Source of the DNA: Thermodesulfobacteriota bacterium
GTDB lineage: Bacteria > Desulfobacterota_D > UBA1144 > Nemesobacterales > CSP1-2
NCBI GenBank assembly: GCA_035559815.1
Contig: DATMAT010000037.1
Location: 1-64,000, forward strand
Direction of reading: 5' to 3'
Length of the DNA stretch: 64,000 nt
The notes under the pieces were generated by a model that worked only from the letters and a program-made list of their open reading frames with translations, searched no databases and was not told the DNA's origin. Shown one piece after another: positions 1 to 8,737 of this stretch (positions within the stretch are counted from its first letter, which is position 1; the number at the start of each line of letters is the position of its first letter). The position numbers were made by a program, and so were the translations under genes.

Positions 1-271
1 AACGGTAAATCCAGAACTGGCACAAGATGACGGAGACCGAGCATACTACCGGGACATTAAAGCCGATGATGTACCAATCAGGCGGTGATTTTACCCATCC
101 ATACCCCACCCAGCTCAAAAACGCGAAGAAGAGCATAACCATCATGAAAAGAGATATTCCTGCCGTGGATTTGTTCAGGTAATTCCTGCGCACTTGAATC
201 GGTAATCCGAGGCTGGTGTAAATGACAAAGGCGGTTCTGCGGTAACGGAGACAAAAAGAGGGTTCTGTCAT
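1..271 (-). CDS. PQ-loop / SemiSWEET-like sugar transporter, C-terminus cut by the window edge
   Basis: Reading the minus strand from an ATG at 271 gives an open frame with no stop down to base 1. Seen: a segment IYTSLGLPIQVRRNYLNKS, containing the P-x-Q of PQ-loop proteins, followed by KSTAGIS, a hydrophobic stretch, a conserved-looking SPPDWYIIGFN and another hydrophobic stretch ending in CQFWIYR. This hydrophobic pattern fits the small three-helix SemiSWEET/PQ-loop membrane proteins that move sugars or related solutes (family knowledge). The first 15 codons (MTEPSFCLRYRRTAF) do not look like a membrane helix, and bases 263-300 resemble a dispersed intergenic repeat, so the true N-terminus may have been replaced or the start lies elsewhere. 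No Shine-Dalgarno site is clear. The family call is fairly good; substrate and start are unknown. Confidence 0.6.
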   Translation of the reverse strand, partial: MTEPSFCLRYRRTAFVIYTSLGLPIQVRRNYLNKSTAGISLFMMVMLFFAFLSWVGYGWVKSPPDWYIIGFNVPVVCSVSVILCQFWIYR

Positions 272-1007
272 TTCGACCAAAGGGAGAAATCTTAGTGGAA
301 TAGCGTTTAGTAATTAGCAATTAGTTTTTAGGGCACACTTCATAGTTATGATTTAAGATTCCTCATATTCATTCGGAATGGCAATATTGGCTCCCTCACG
401 TTAGTTCAGGACAGGATTCGGAATGATAGTTGTATGGCGTTCGTAATTGTATGCCATAAGAATCTATTCTAGTTGATGCACTGTTTCAAATGTCATCCAT
501 ACTTTTCATTGAGTTTCCAGTGAGTTTTGTACTTTTATAGTTCCTGTTTTAATATAGTGAGTGAGGAGTAGAAAACTGACATTCCCGCGAAAGCGGGAAT
601 CCAGTGTTTTAAAAAATGGATCCCCGATTAATGCGTTCGGGGATGACAGACTGAAGGAAGATATCCGATTGATCCCCCGGTTAAACCGGGGGACGGGGAT
701 GACATGCGGAGTGAATCCCCGATTAAGCTTGTCCCCGCACGCTATCCGATTAATACTTTCGTATACAAGCTTTAGCGGGGAACATTCGGGCATGACCATG
801 AGGAGGATTGCGGATTAGACTTGTCCTCAGATAAGCTAGAAAATATTTGTAGAGACGCATTGCAATGCGTCTCTACAGTAGGTGCCGGATGAATACCCCC
901 AGGCATGACAGAAAGGGTTGATGCCTGATTAATGCCTTCATGAATAACCGTGATGTGGATTCTCGCATACGCGGGTACGAGGTTTGTGAGAATGACGAAG
1001 GAAGGTA
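272..1007. repeat. Gene-free spacer packed with short palindromic repeats
   Basis: I see no gene here. The spacer holds several members of repeat families found elsewhere in the window: a stem ATTCCCGCGAAAGCGGGAAT near 583-602, a CCCCGATTAATGCGTTCGGGG-type stem near 622-643, a CCCCCGGTTAAACCGGGGG stem near 673-691, a larger imperfect inverted repeat around 713-782, a GTAGAGACGC/GCGTCTCTAC palindrome at about 849-876, and a decayed unit around 955-996. Most units end in the same GAATGACA or GGATGACA tail. The 85- to 97-residue open frames crossing this area are translations of the palindromes and not genes. Confidence 0.7.
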
Positions 1008-2681
1008 ATGACTAACCCCAAATCTTCCCATACGGATGTACTGGTTGTAGGTGCCGGGCCGGTCGGGCTCATGATGGCCGGAGAGCTGGCCCGCCATGCC
1101 ATAAAACCGCGAATAATCGACAAAGCCCCTGCTCCTTCCGACAAGTCAAAGGCATTCGGCATCCACGCACGCACCATGGAGATTTTCGAGAACCTGGGAA
1201 TCGTGGAACGCTTCCTAAAAGAGGGGAATATCTGTAACGGTCTAAATTTTTACGACGAGGGAAAGGAGCTTACCGAAATCGACCTCTCCCACATAGAAAG
1301 CAAATACCCCTTCGTATTAATCCTGGCACAGAGCATAACGGAGAGATTACTGGCAGAGCATCTCTACTCGTTCGGAATCGAAGTGGAGCGTGAGACCGAG
1401 CTTATAGGATTCGAACAGTCAAAGGAAGGAGTAGTGGCAAGAGTCAAACTGAAAGACGGAGGGGAAGAACTGATTAACTGCGCTTACCTAGTGGGCTGCG
1501 ACGGCGCTCACAGCACCACCAGACACCTCCTCAACCTGGATTTCAAAGGAGACCCATACCCCAATTACTGGCTACTTGCCGACTGCGACATAAAGTGGCG
1601 ATACCCCGAGCAGCGTCTGGCATTTTTTATTCATCCAAAAGGTTCTATCGCCTATTTCCCGTTCGTAGGAGACAGAGGAAGGTTGATATTCGAGCTCCCT
1701 CATGTAGGTGAGGAGGTCGAGCAAAGCGAGCCGACCATCGAAGATGTAAAACGTCTCGCCGACGAGAGGAGGCTCGAATACCAATCCATAGACAATCCGG
1801 TTTGGGTGACATATTTCAAGATACACCACCGCATAGTCAACCGATACAGCATAGGACGGGTTTTTATTGCCGGAGATGCAGCGCACATCCATAGCCCGGT
1901 CGGCGGCCAGGGAATGAATACCGGGATCCAGGATGCCTACAACCTGGCCTGGAAGATGGCGCTTGTGCTCAAGAGAAAATCCCCTGAGAGCATTCTCGAC
2001 AGCTACAACTACGAACGACACCGCATCGGCGAGGAGGTCGTCGGCCGCACGGATAGGGCTACCAGGATGATTGCCATACACAACCCGGTCCTCAAGGCTA
2101 TCCGCAATAAGTTCTTTCCACTGGTGACCAGGCTGGGTAAGGTCCAGGAAAAGATGACCAACACGATTGCTCAGGTCGAGTTTCACTACAAGGGAAGCCC
2201 GATTGTATCCGAGAAATGGAACCCGGATAGGATAGCCAGATGGAACAAGGATTTTTCACACCTCTTGGAAGCTGGGGAAAGGGTGGGCGATTATAAGATT
2301 CTTAGCGCGGAGAAGAGAACCGAGGCCAACCTATATGACTTACTCAAAGGGACAACCCACAAACTCCTTTTATTCACCGGAGGTAAACCAAGCGCTCAGG
2401 AACTCGACGAGCTAACAAAAATATCCAAGAACATTGTTTCCAACTATTTAGGGTTGATCGACCCACACCTGGTCACAGTCAAAAATGGAAACCCCTATGA
2501 TTCTCCCTATTTTGTTTCTATTTACATCGATAAGGACTTTAAAATGCACAGGGATTTCGGCGCGGTTAAGGCGAGCCTATACCTCATCCGGCCGGATGGA
2601 TATATTGCATTCCGCAACCAGCCGGCAAAAAACGATGACCTGATTCAATACCTGTCCAAAATATTTCTGATCAAAGTCTGA
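1008..2681 (+). CDS. FAD-dependent aromatic monooxygenase (PheA/TfdB/MhpA-like)
   Basis: A 557-residue flavoprotein hydroxylase, probably using NAD(P)H and O2 to hydroxylate an aromatic or polyketide-like substrate in the cytoplasm. Seen: the N-terminal dinucleotide-binding GxGxxG at residues 15-20 (VGAGPVG), a DG motif in YLVGCDGAHSTTR near 165-176, and the FAD ribityl-binding GDAAH at 289-293 followed by GGQGMNTGIQDAYNLAWK, all in the order expected for class A flavin monooxygenases. The last 140 or so residues match the thioredoxin-like C-terminal domain of phenol hydroxylase-type enzymes in position and length. It stands alone between repeat-filled spacers, so no pathway partner points to its substrate. 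The start follows AAGGAAGG closely. Family call is firm, substrate is not known. Confidence 0.9.
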   Translation: MTNPKSSHTDVLVVGAGPVGLMMAGELARHAIKPRIIDKAPAPSDKSKAFGIHARTMEIFENLGIVERFLKEGNICNGLNFYDEGKELTEIDLSHIESKYPFVLILAQSITERLLAEHLYSFGIEVERETELIGFEQSKEGVVARVKLKDGGEELINCAYLVGCDGAHSTTRHLLNLDFKGDPYPNYWLLADCDIKWRYPEQRLAFFIHPKGSIAYFPFVGDRGRLIFELPHVGEEVEQSEPTIEDVKRLADERRLEYQSIDNPVWVTYFKIHHRIVNRYSIGRVFIAGDAAHIHSPVGGQGMNTGIQDAYNLAWKMALVLKRKSPESILDSYNYERHRIGEEVVGRTDRATRMIAIHNPVLKAIRNKFFPLVTRLGKVQEKMTNTIAQVEFHYKGSPIVSEKWNPDRIARWNKDFSHLLEAGERVGDYKILSAEKRTEANLYDLLKGTTHKLLLFTGGKPSAQELDELTKISKNIVSNYLGLIDPHLVTVKNGNPYDSPYFVSIYIDKDFKMHRDFGAVKASLYLIRPDGYIAFRNQPAKNDDLIQYLSKIFLIKV

Positions 2682-3239
2682 AATAATCTGTTCAGCGTAA
2701 AATTACATTTGTAGCGGAATCCTTCATTCGACACGATCACGATAGGTCAGTATCGCATAATTGTAGAGAGGACCCGACGGGTCGTCTCTACCCTAGGATA
2801 TAATGAGGGCTAAACCCGCCCGCTACATTTTTCAGAAGGTTATTAGGAGATATCGGATCATTTGTAGGGCAATCCCTTTAATTTCCATCTGGTGCAAACT
2901 GCGCACAGATAATATAGGGACTGGTCAAATTGAGGGCGAACACGGGGTTCGCCCCTACGACACATGGGCCAGATTGCTTCTCTCTTTTGCAATCCCGAAA
3001 GTTTCTGCTGGAAGTCGTAGGGGCACGCTGCAGCGTGCTCCTACCTCTAATCCCTTGGATGCTTGCAATGATAATGGAACACAAAGAAAGCCCTGCTGTT
3101 TGCCTCCGCCGTCAAATTAAGGAAAATACCAATAGTAGATAATGATAATTAGAGTAGCCGTTTCCTGGAGCAGGGAAAAACAAATACAAATAATTTTCTT
3201 AATAATAAAACGGGTGCACATTGAATAAGGAGGTATATC
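2682..3239. repeat. Gene-free spacer with three to four palindromic repeats
   Basis: No coding gene is convincing. Seen are a GAGACGACCCGTCGGGTCCTCTC-type palindrome at about 2764-2790, a GGCGAACACGGGGTTCGCC unit near 2935-2953, and a TAGGGGCACGCTGCAGCGTGCTCCTA unit near 3017-3042. These carry the outer GTAG...CTAC frame with variable cores. The overlapping 70- to 105-residue open frames read through these palindromes. The last 20 bases contain the strong ribosome binding site of the next gene. Confidence 0.65.
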
Positions 3240-4136
3240 ATGAAGGTTGGATTACAGATTGTGCAGTTTGACTGGCCGGGCAGCCCGGAGAACATGGGCA
3301 AGAAGCTGGCCGAGATAGGAAAAGCGGCCGATGAAGCCGGTTTTGCCAGCATCTGGGCCATGGACCACTTCTTTCAACTAGATATGGCGCAATACGGCTT
3401 ATCACCCCAGGACCCCATGCTGGAAGGTTACACCACACTCAGTTATCTAACTCCGTTCACCAATCGCGCCCGTCTGGGCACTATGGTAACCGGCGTCATC
3501 TACCGTCATCCCGGCCATCTGATAAAGATCGTCTCAAACCTGGACGTACTGTCGGGCGGGCGTGCTTACCTGGGCATAGGAGCCGGCTGGTATGAACGCG
3601 AGGCGGTAGGGTTGGGCTTTCCTTTTCCACCGCTGAAGGAGCGTCTTGAGCGTCTCGAAGAAACGCTCCAGATTGCCAAGCAAATGTGGTCAGGCGAGGT
3701 CAAACCATATAAGGGAAAACACTACCAACTGGCCGAGCCGATAAACAATCCATTGCCGCTTTCAAAACCCCACCCGCCTATCCTGGTCGGTGGCTGGGGT
3801 GAGAAGAAAACACTCCGGCTGGTCGCTCAATATGCCGATGCCTGTAATCTCTACGCTCATCCTTTTGCCAGCAAAGACGAGGTGGCCAGAAGGCTGGATG
3901 TGTTGAAGCGCCATTGTGACGATGTCGGCCGCCCTTATGACCAGATTGAGCGCACTGCCCTGGGCATGGTCAACCTGGGAAGCGGCGGTATGTCTGTATC
4001 CGACCTTATTGCCGTGTGCCGCGAGCTGGCGGACATCGGTATTGAGCATTTTATTTTCAGCATGCCCAACTGCCATGAAATCACCCCAATTGAAATTATC
4101 GGCCGTGAAGTGATCCCGGAGGTGGCGGGTTTATAG
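3240..4136 (+). CDS. Luciferase-like (LLM class) flavin- or F420-dependent oxidoreductase
   Basis: A 298-residue TIM-barrel oxidoreductase of the bacterial luciferase superfamily. Seen: the N-terminal strand MKVGLQIVQFDWPG, the segment AADEAGFASIWAMDHF, the substrate-binding-face motif GTMVTGVIYRHP, the segment LDVLSGGRAYLGIGAGWYERE and later PILVGGWGEKKTLRLVAQYAD, in the normal order and at full family length. These features are typical of F420-dependent members, but FMN-dependent members look similar, so the cofactor is inferred. Translation starts at an ATG after AAGGAGGTATATC, an excellent Shine-Dalgarno site. It is followed by a repeat spacer, so it is likely a single-gene unit; no F420 biosynthesis gene is seen in the window. 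Confidence 0.9.
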   Translation: MKVGLQIVQFDWPGSPENMGKKLAEIGKAADEAGFASIWAMDHFFQLDMAQYGLSPQDPMLEGYTTLSYLTPFTNRARLGTMVTGVIYRHPGHLIKIVSNLDVLSGGRAYLGIGAGWYEREAVGLGFPFPPLKERLERLEETLQIAKQMWSGEVKPYKGKHYQLAEPINNPLPLSKPHPPILVGGWGEKKTLRLVAQYADACNLYAHPFASKDEVARRLDVLKRHCDDVGRPYDQIERTALGMVNLGSGGMSVSDLIAVCRELADIGIEHFIFSMPNCHEITPIEIIGREVIPEVAGL

Positions 4137-4393
4137 AGTTATTTACGCACACTTGTGCTTGGTAGATCGGTTTACTATGATATTCACCTTATATTGCTTA
4201 AATATTATGTTTGTATCCATTCACCCTGAGCTTAGTGTAAGGTTTCTCCTTCGACTGAGCTCAGGACAGGTATGCGTTCCCTAAAAAGGAATAAGCTTGA
4301 GGAGCCTAATTTCTGTCATCATCTTGTCCAAAATGACAGCAAGATGACCTTCAATCTCTGGTCACCGCTAAGTATTAATTGTAAAATATCTCG

Positions 4394-4960
4394 ATGGCCG
4401 CGCCGGAAGAGGGTTCACGTACTTTTGTCTTACAGATTGATAATCATAACCGGATAAACTACGTAGACGACGAGTGGCTAAGTTTTGCCTCCGAAAACGA
4501 TGCTGGCTTCCTAACTCGTGACCAGGTGCTTAACAAACACATATTCAAGTTTATTTCCGCATTCGAGACAATACTTCTCTACCAGCTAATTTTTGAAAAG
4601 GTAAGAAATAAAAATAAAAAAGTAACCGTGCCTCTTAGATGTGATTCCCCGGATTATCGCCGGTACATGTATGTTGAATGCCAGCCTTCCTCAAAGGACC
4701 ATATAACGATTATCAGCCATCTTATAAAACAGCTGGAGAGGGAATATGTCTCCCTGCTCGACTACAAGTTAGAGAGAACCGATGAAACTATTTCCATATG
4801 CAGTTGGTGTAAAAAGGTAAATATCGACAAGAACATCTGGGTCGAAGCAGAGGTTGTGGAAGGCATTCTTAAAATCTCGCCAAAACCAAACCCACCTAAA
4901 CTCAGTCATACTGCCTGTCCTGCATGTTATAACGGACTGATGGTGATAATCTCGGCCTAA
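4394..4960 (+). CDS. PAS-like sensory protein with C-terminal CxxC...HxxCxxC module
   Basis: A 188-residue protein with no enzymatic output domain. Residues about 12-120 read as a PAS-like fold (FVLQIDNHNRINYVDDEW at the start). A short helix near 107-125 leads to a cysteine-rich tail: C136-S-W-C139-K-K, then H172-x2-C175-P-A-C178. This pair of motifs resembles the ICxxCKK...HxxCPxC tail that, as I recall, ends many bacterial PAS, GGDEF and kinase proteins; it probably binds a metal or acts as a redox-sensitive partner site (inference). The ATG at 4394 lacks a clear ribosome binding site, so the start is uncertain. The gene is isolated between repeats; whatever it signals to is not adjacent. 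Confidence 0.75.
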   Translation: MAAPEEGSRTFVLQIDNHNRINYVDDEWLSFASENDAGFLTRDQVLNKHIFKFISAFETILLYQLIFEKVRNKNKKVTVPLRCDSPDYRRYMYVECQPSSKDHITIISHLIKQLEREYVSLLDYKLERTDETISICSWCKKVNIDKNIWVEAEVVEGILKISPKPNPPKLSHTACPACYNGLMVIISA

Positions 4961-5159
4961 ATTAACAGATTCTTCGCTGCTCTGCAGCTCAGAATGACAC
5001 ACGTGGTAGCGGTCGCTTGTGATGATATACCCTAATTTATCCGCAAGAAACAATAGGGGCACGCTGTAGCGTGGCCCTACTACTGTAAGGATTACTTCTC
5101 CGGCTTTACACGAGCAAAGAATGCTCTAAGTGTAACCGCAAAATATTTCATGCTGATAA

Positions 5160-7772
5160 TCAGAACCAGGTGGCTGCTTCGTAGCTATGCTCCATGAGCC
5201 ACTGTTTTATATCCTCGCGGTCGCGCTTTAGCACGGCAATATTGAGCCTGATGGTCTCGAGCGACTGCTTTATGGTGCGCTTTGCCCCCGGCACCTTGTG
5301 GGTTTTGAAGAAGTGGTTGACGTCCCGTAATTTGTCGGACGTGGCAAAGGCGGTGGTCGTACCTTCTATAATCCTTCCAATCAGGAAAAGACCGCCTTCA
5401 TGGTAACGGTCCATGAGCATCTGCCACTTTTCTTTGACAAACTCCCAGGCGATGCTCCTGCCCTTGGGGTTCTGTCCGATGTGGGTGAGCGCGATGGGCA
5501 AATCCTGGGGGCGTACCTTTTCGGAGAAAGCGAACTCCAGTACGGTCCTCAGAATTTCTTCAGCCTGGAAGTTCCCGATTGCCGCTAAAATTCTGTTCTT
5601 CTCCTCATGGAGGTCTGTCCGGTCATAAAGATTAAGCAGCTTTTCCAGTTCCTCCTGGCCGCCGTTTTCCGCAACCAGTGAATAAACTGGAGACTTCAGG
5701 TCGGGGTCCAGGCTGCCTCCGGTGATATAGCTCTCGAAGCGGTTCCTGGCCTCTCCGATCGTGGCCTCGTCCCCATAGCCGCCGAGATTTCTCAGCGCAA
5801 GCGACCTCAACATCACGTCAAGATGGCTGTCCCCGGGCGATTTGTCCCACCCCTTTGAATGGGCGATATGCCGGAAAAGCTCCCGGGCAAAGATGTTGAA
5901 TGCGTCCTTCCAGGCTTCCTCGGCGAGAAGGATGCTGAGATATCTCAGGTTCTTGGATATGGTCGTCCACACACTGAAGTCAGTTTCGTTGCGGTAGGCG
6001 CTTAACACGCTGAGCGCCTGGGACGTTTTCGTGTAACCGGCACGGGAGAGCGCAAAGACATCATCCAGAAATCCCAGTCGGTCAACCGTACCTAGCTCTC
6101 CTGATTCGACTGCACCGATGAGCTTTGAAAGGAGGTCCGGTGAGTAGAGCACCCGGTAGAACCCGCTCTGCGACGGATTTAGCTTGACCCACCCATCAGC
6201 CCCGGCTCCGAGCGGGAAATCCATTCTTTGACCTTCCATATATGTGAATACCGGGTCCCCCGAATTCGAGGTTAAAACCCCTACCGGTATTTTCCAGGTT
6301 AGGTTTTCCCTATCTTTGGAGCCGTCGACGATGAACCGCTTCTGCTCCAGGCTGAGCACCTGCTCATCCCCGCGCTTTTCACTTTTCACGAGTACGACCG
6401 GATAGCCGGGCTGTTTTGTGTAGCTGGCCATGATCGCCCTAACCGGTTTTCCGGAGACCTCTTCGAGCGCCTGCCACAGGTCCTCGGTCTTGGCGTTGTT
6501 GTAGGAATGGCGGTTGAGATAGGTATTGAGCCCCCTTCTGAAATCCTCTTCCCCCAGATAATGCTCGATCATGCGGTTTACCACCGAACCCTTCCTGTAC
6601 GTTATAGCATCGAATAGCTCGCTGATCTCGTAGGGGTTCCTGACCGGGACCTCCACCGGGTGGGTATTTTTCAGACTGTCCTTGTGTAGGGCGATGAGGA
6701 AATCGTCGGCAACGTACTGCGTCCAAACATTCCAGTCCGGAAACTGGCAGTCTACGGCCTTAGGGCCCATGTAAGAGGCGAAACCCTCGTTTAGCCAGAG
6801 GTCGTCCCACCATTGCATAGTCACCAGGTTGCCAAACCACTGGTGGGCAAGCTCATGGTCCACGACTTCAGCTACGCGCTGCTTGGCAGTGACCGCGGAA
6901 TTTACCGGGTCAACCAGCATCGCCGTCTCACGGTAGGTTATAAGCCCCCAGTTCTCCATGGCCCCGGCGGCAAAATCCGGAAGCGAGACCATATCCAGCT
7001 TGGGAAGCGCATAGGGGATGCCAAACCATTCGGAAAAATAGGGAAGCGTATGGAGTGCACAATCGAGGGAGAATCGGCCCTGCTCTTTCTTACCCGGGGT
7101 AGTCCACACCCTGACCGGCACACCGTTTCTATCCGTGGACTCGATCGACTCAAGGTCGGCAACGACGAATGCCAGGAGGTAGGTGGACATGATGGGGGTG
7201 GTGTCGTAGGTAACCCGTTTGAAGCCGGAACCCATCGGCTCCTCACCGACCACCGGCATATTGGAGAGGGCGGTCAAATGCTCGGGTACAACCAGCGAAA
7301 CGGTGAACTCCGCCTTCCTCGCCGGTTCGTCCCAGCATGGAAACGCCCGGCGCGCATCGGTTGCTTCGAACTGGGTGGCAGCGCCATATTTTTTAACGCC
7401 GTTCAGATTGTAGGAAGTACGGTAGAAGCCGTGCATCTTGTCGTTGAGCTTCCCCTCGAACTCTATGTTCAGGTTTGCTCCGCCCTGTATTTTTTTACCG
7501 AAATCAAACGTGACCGTTTCCTTCTTTTTGTCTGCGGTGATTTTCCCGGCCTCAATAACCTGTCCGCCGGCCATCAACCAGGCTTTCTTAATTTCCAGGT
7601 CGACCGCATGAAGGGTGATTCTGGAACTGGGCCCTTTGATAGTAATGCTCACATCCTCCTTCCCGTGAAATGTAAAGTTGTCCAGGTCTATCTTGAATTC
7701 AAGCCGGTAATGTACCGGCTCGACAACGTCGGGCAAAAGAATCGGATTCCTCTTTTTTTCCGTTTTAATCAT
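5160..7772 (-). CDS. M1 family zinc metallo-aminopeptidase
   Basis: An 870-residue aminopeptidase of the M1 (aminopeptidase N / ERAP-like) family, removing N-terminal residues from peptides. Seen: the exopeptidase motif GAMEN at residues 270-274, the zinc motif H306-E307-L-A-H310 with the third ligand E329 eighteen residues on (WLNEGFASY), and an N-terminal beta domain (PVHYRLEFKIDLDNFTFHG) and long C-terminal ERAP1-like helical region. The length is that of the eukaryote-like M1 branch. No signal peptide is visible, so a cytoplasmic site is expected. It stands alone on the minus strand after an AAGAGAGGAAGCACAA ribosome-binding region. All catalytic residues are present. Confidence 0.96.
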   Translation of the reverse strand: MIKTEKKRNPILLPDVVEPVHYRLEFKIDLDNFTFHGKEDVSITIKGPSSRITLHAVDLEIKKAWLMAGGQVIEAGKITADKKKETVTFDFGKKIQGGANLNIEFEGKLNDKMHGFYRTSYNLNGVKKYGAATQFEATDARRAFPCWDEPARKAEFTVSLVVPEHLTALSNMPVVGEEPMGSGFKRVTYDTTPIMSTYLLAFVVADLESIESTDRNGVPVRVWTTPGKKEQGRFSLDCALHTLPYFSEWFGIPYALPKLDMVSLPDFAAGAMENWGLITYRETAMLVDPVNSAVTAKQRVAEVVDHELAHQWFGNLVTMQWWDDLWLNEGFASYMGPKAVDCQFPDWNVWTQYVADDFLIALHKDSLKNTHPVEVPVRNPYEISELFDAITYRKGSVVNRMIEHYLGEEDFRRGLNTYLNRHSYNNAKTEDLWQALEEVSGKPVRAIMASYTKQPGYPVVLVKSEKRGDEQVLSLEQKRFIVDGSKDRENLTWKIPVGVLTSNSGDPVFTYMEGQRMDFPLGAGADGWVKLNPSQSGFYRVLYSPDLLSKLIGAVESGELGTVDRLGFLDDVFALSRAGYTKTSQALSVLSAYRNETDFSVWTTISKNLRYLSILLAEEAWKDAFNIFARELFRHIAHSKGWDKSPGDSHLDVMLRSLALRNLGGYGDEATIGEARNRFESYITGGSLDPDLKSPVYSLVAENGGQEELEKLLNLYDRTDLHEEKNRILAAIGNFQAEEILRTVLEFAFSEKVRPQDLPIALTHIGQNPKGRSIAWEFVKEKWQMLMDRYHEGGLFLIGRIIEGTTTAFATSDKLRDVNHFFKTHKVPGAKRTIKQSLETIRLNIAVLKRDREDIKQWLMEHSYEAATWF

Positions 7773-7854
7773 TTGTGCTTCCTCTCTTTCTTTGGATTGG
7801 AGTAATTCAGAAATTACAATAAGGTTCTTCGTTGAAGCGTATCAAAGAATAGCA

Positions 7855-8045
7855 TTAATGGGGAAGGTGGACAAGTTCGGAAATGAATTGGATTCCCGCT
7901 CCCCGATCACGGTCGAGGACATGCTCCGCGGGAATGACAATCTTTAACCTGTCATCCCCATCCCCCTGTTTAACCGTGGGATAAATCGGGCAGCCACTCC
8001 TTACTGTCATTCCTGAGTGCATTAATCGGGGATCCATAATCATTT
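7855..8045. repeat. Palindromic repeat cluster downstream of the GIY-YIG gene
   Basis: This stretch contains a GGATTCCCGC...GCGGGAATGACA unit whose two arms (about 7891-7900 and 7930-7938) are separated by an inserted 30-base segment, a GTCATCCCCATCCCCC unit (7951-7966) and a GTCATTCCTGAGTGCATTAATCGGGGATCCAT-like unit near 8009-8036. They are the same families as those at 575-790 and 8380-8670, which are described under findings. Confidence 0.6.
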
Positions 8046-8069
8046 AACCAACTCTTCATATAGATCCTT

Positions 8070-8336
8070 CTATTCCGGATTCGTCTTCTCTATCAGTTCG
8101 ACCTTCCAACGACGGTTCCATTTTTTCAATCTCTTCTCTCTCTGGATAGCACTATAAACATCCTCCATTTGTTCAAAATAGACGAGTCTATGCAAACCGT
8201 ATTTCTTTGTAAAACCTTCAGTCATGTCATTTTCGTGTTCGTAGACTCTTCTACCTAAATCATTAGTAGCCCCTATATACAACATGCCGTTCTTTTTGTT
8301 GGTCATTATGTAAACAAAGTACATGCCATTTTCCAC
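8070..8336 (-). CDS. GIY-YIG nuclease-domain protein, tail shortened by an amber codon
   Basis: An 88-residue single-domain GIY-YIG protein (UvrC/URI-type endonuclease fold). Seen: YFVYIMTNKKNGMLYIGATN with the Y and Y-I-G, R29-like arginine in NDLGRRVYEHE, and the lysine-rich C-terminal helix REKRLKKWNRRWKVELIE typical of the small stand-alone family. The frame stops at TAG after NPE, but continuing past it in the same frame reads KDLYEELVK before TGA at about 8043-8045. Family members commonly read NPEWKDLY at this spot, so a TGG tryptophan codon has probably mutated to TAG. The catalytic core is intact, so the protein may still work. It sits inside a dense repeat area, which is common for this family in repeat-rich genomes; its role is unknown. 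Confidence 0.85.
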   Translation of the reverse strand: MENGMYFVYIMTNKKNGMLYIGATNDLGRRVYEHENDMTEGFTKKYGLHRLVYFEQMEDVYSAIQREKRLKKWNRRWKVELIEKTNPE

Positions 8337-8737
8337 ATGTAATTTATGATTTGCGAATTAAACAGGCAGTAGTAAAAAACTGGATTCCCGCTTCCGCGGG
8401 AATGACCGAAGAGATCGCAGTAATGACATGTAGTTCGAGGAAATAGCAACTTTGTTTGAGGATCGACTTACTGTTGTCATTGCCTCTCGCATTTATCTGG
8501 TGTCTATACTTTCTGTCGTCCCCATCCCCCAGCTAGACTGGGGATCAATCGGAGGTCCTCTCCACATGTCATCCCCGAGTGTATTAATCGGGGATCCATC
8601 TTTTGAAAAAAACTAGATTCCCACTTGCGTGAGAATGACAGATGGGTGGATTCCCGTTTTCACGGGAATGACAAGGAAGATCGGGGAATTGTAGGATGTT
8701 CCTACACGGCGCGAGTTCGAGTGATAGTAAAGCTTTA
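8337..8737. repeat. Gene-free spacer made of paired palindromic repeats
   Basis: No gene. In order: GGATTCCCGCTTCCGCGGGAATGAC (about 8383-8406), a GTCCCCATCCCCCAGCTAGACTGGGGATCAATC unit (8519-8551), TGTCATCCCCGAGTGTATTAATCGGGGATCCATC in part (8567-8600), ATTCCCACTTGCGTGAGAATGACA (8617-8640), and ATTCCCGTTTTCACGGGAATGACA (8649-8672). The GGGGATCCA type and the GGATTCCCG type occur side by side again, as they do at 575-650. Confidence 0.65.

Noticed and set aside
561-818. Overlapping 85- to 97-codon frames in the first spacer
   Set aside because: Their codons translate the palindromic repeats in several frames, on both strands, with no start signal.
1572-2186. 204-codon minus-strand frame inside the FAD monooxygenase gene
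   Set aside because: Antisense to GxGxxG- and GDAAH-containing coding sequence; no family resemblance.
6813-7805. 330-codon plus-strand frame antisense to the M1 aminopeptidase gene
   Set aside because: It lies wholly on the opposite strand of a gene with intact zinc and GAMEN motifs, has no ribosome site and no recognisable domain; long antisense frames arise from G+C-rich codon use.
8070-8078. TAG read as an amino acid (recoding) in the GIY-YIG gene
   Set aside because: Other genes here end normally at TAG, for example the luciferase-like gene and the histidine kinase, so a simple nonsense mutation is the better reading.
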